DNA from: JAIEPT01 sp038217425
GTDB taxonomy: Bacteria > Planctomycetota > Planctomycetia > Gemmatales > Gemmataceae
Assembly: GCA_038217425.1 (NCBI GenBank)
Contig: JBBQPM010000308.1
Location: 1-5,329, forward strand
Direction of reading: 5' to 3'
Length of the DNA stretch: 5,329 bases
In this document: in pieces, positions 5,224-5,329 of the stretch
Numbering within the stretch: the first letter of the stretch is position 1
Layout: every line of letters starts with the position of its first letter
Notes under the pieces: generated by a model
Seen by the model: only the letters and a program-made list of their open reading frames with translations
The model's database searches: none
Told to the model about the DNA's origin: nothing
Made by a program: the position numbers and the translations under genes

Positions 5224-5329
5224 GAATCGTCCTCGGGAGAATGAATCCCATTAACATACTTGAAACGGCGACGGAAGGTAGCGGGGTAGGGGCGCGCCAA
5301 TGGATTCTGGCGAGCCAGGTCGCGTAAGC

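Noticed and set aside
5300..5329. Plus-strand ATG open to the right edge, as a divergent gene start
   Set aside because: Only 10 codons are visible, no convincing ribosome binding site precedes it, and the opposite strand offers a better-placed frame.

Overview
The window looks like chromosomal DNA of a GC-rich bacterium, most likely a planctomycete of the Pirellulales type. That placement is inference. It rests on a secreted phosphoesterase fused to a planctomycete-style transthyretin-like tail, on the style of the integrase N-terminus at the left edge, on weak Shine-Dalgarno use, and on a long GC-rich palindrome of a kind I associate from memory with these genomes. No 16S or other phylogenetic marker is present.

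Layout from left to right. (1) Positions 1-273: the first 38 codons of a probable tyrosine recombinase (minus strand, running off the left edge), a strong hairpin with a T-tract on the plus strand, and a tandem 13-mer repeat. (2) Positions 274-347: tRNA-Arg(CCG) on the minus strand, with a plausible own promoter just upstream. An integrase gene beginning 160 bp past the 3' end of a tRNA is the usual geometry of an integration site, so the left edge may be the border of a mobile element. (3) Positions 396-1995, minus strand: an unrecognised beta-rich 146-residue protein followed 4 nt later by a ROK-family repressor, almost certainly one operon. (4) Positions 1996-2083: a short divergent promoter region. 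(5) Positions 2084-3367, plus strand: an exported calcineurin-like metallophosphoesterase with a C-terminal transthyretin/carboxypeptidase-regulatory-like domain. (6) Positions 3367-3505: a convergent intergenic gap filled by two direct copies of a 50-bp palindrome. (7) Positions 3506-5223, minus strand: a YhaM-type 3'-5' exoribonuclease overlapping by 4 nt a lipoate-protein ligase family protein. (8) Positions 5224-5329: possibly the tail of another minus-strand gene.

The genes do not form one pathway. Two minus-strand operons (YhaM-LplA; beta-rich protein-ROK) flank one plus-strand gene. The ROK protein may control its own operon and perhaps the divergent phosphoesterase. I see no defence system, CRISPR array or biosynthetic cluster. 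The points most worth a second look are the integrase/tRNA junction and the tandem palindrome.
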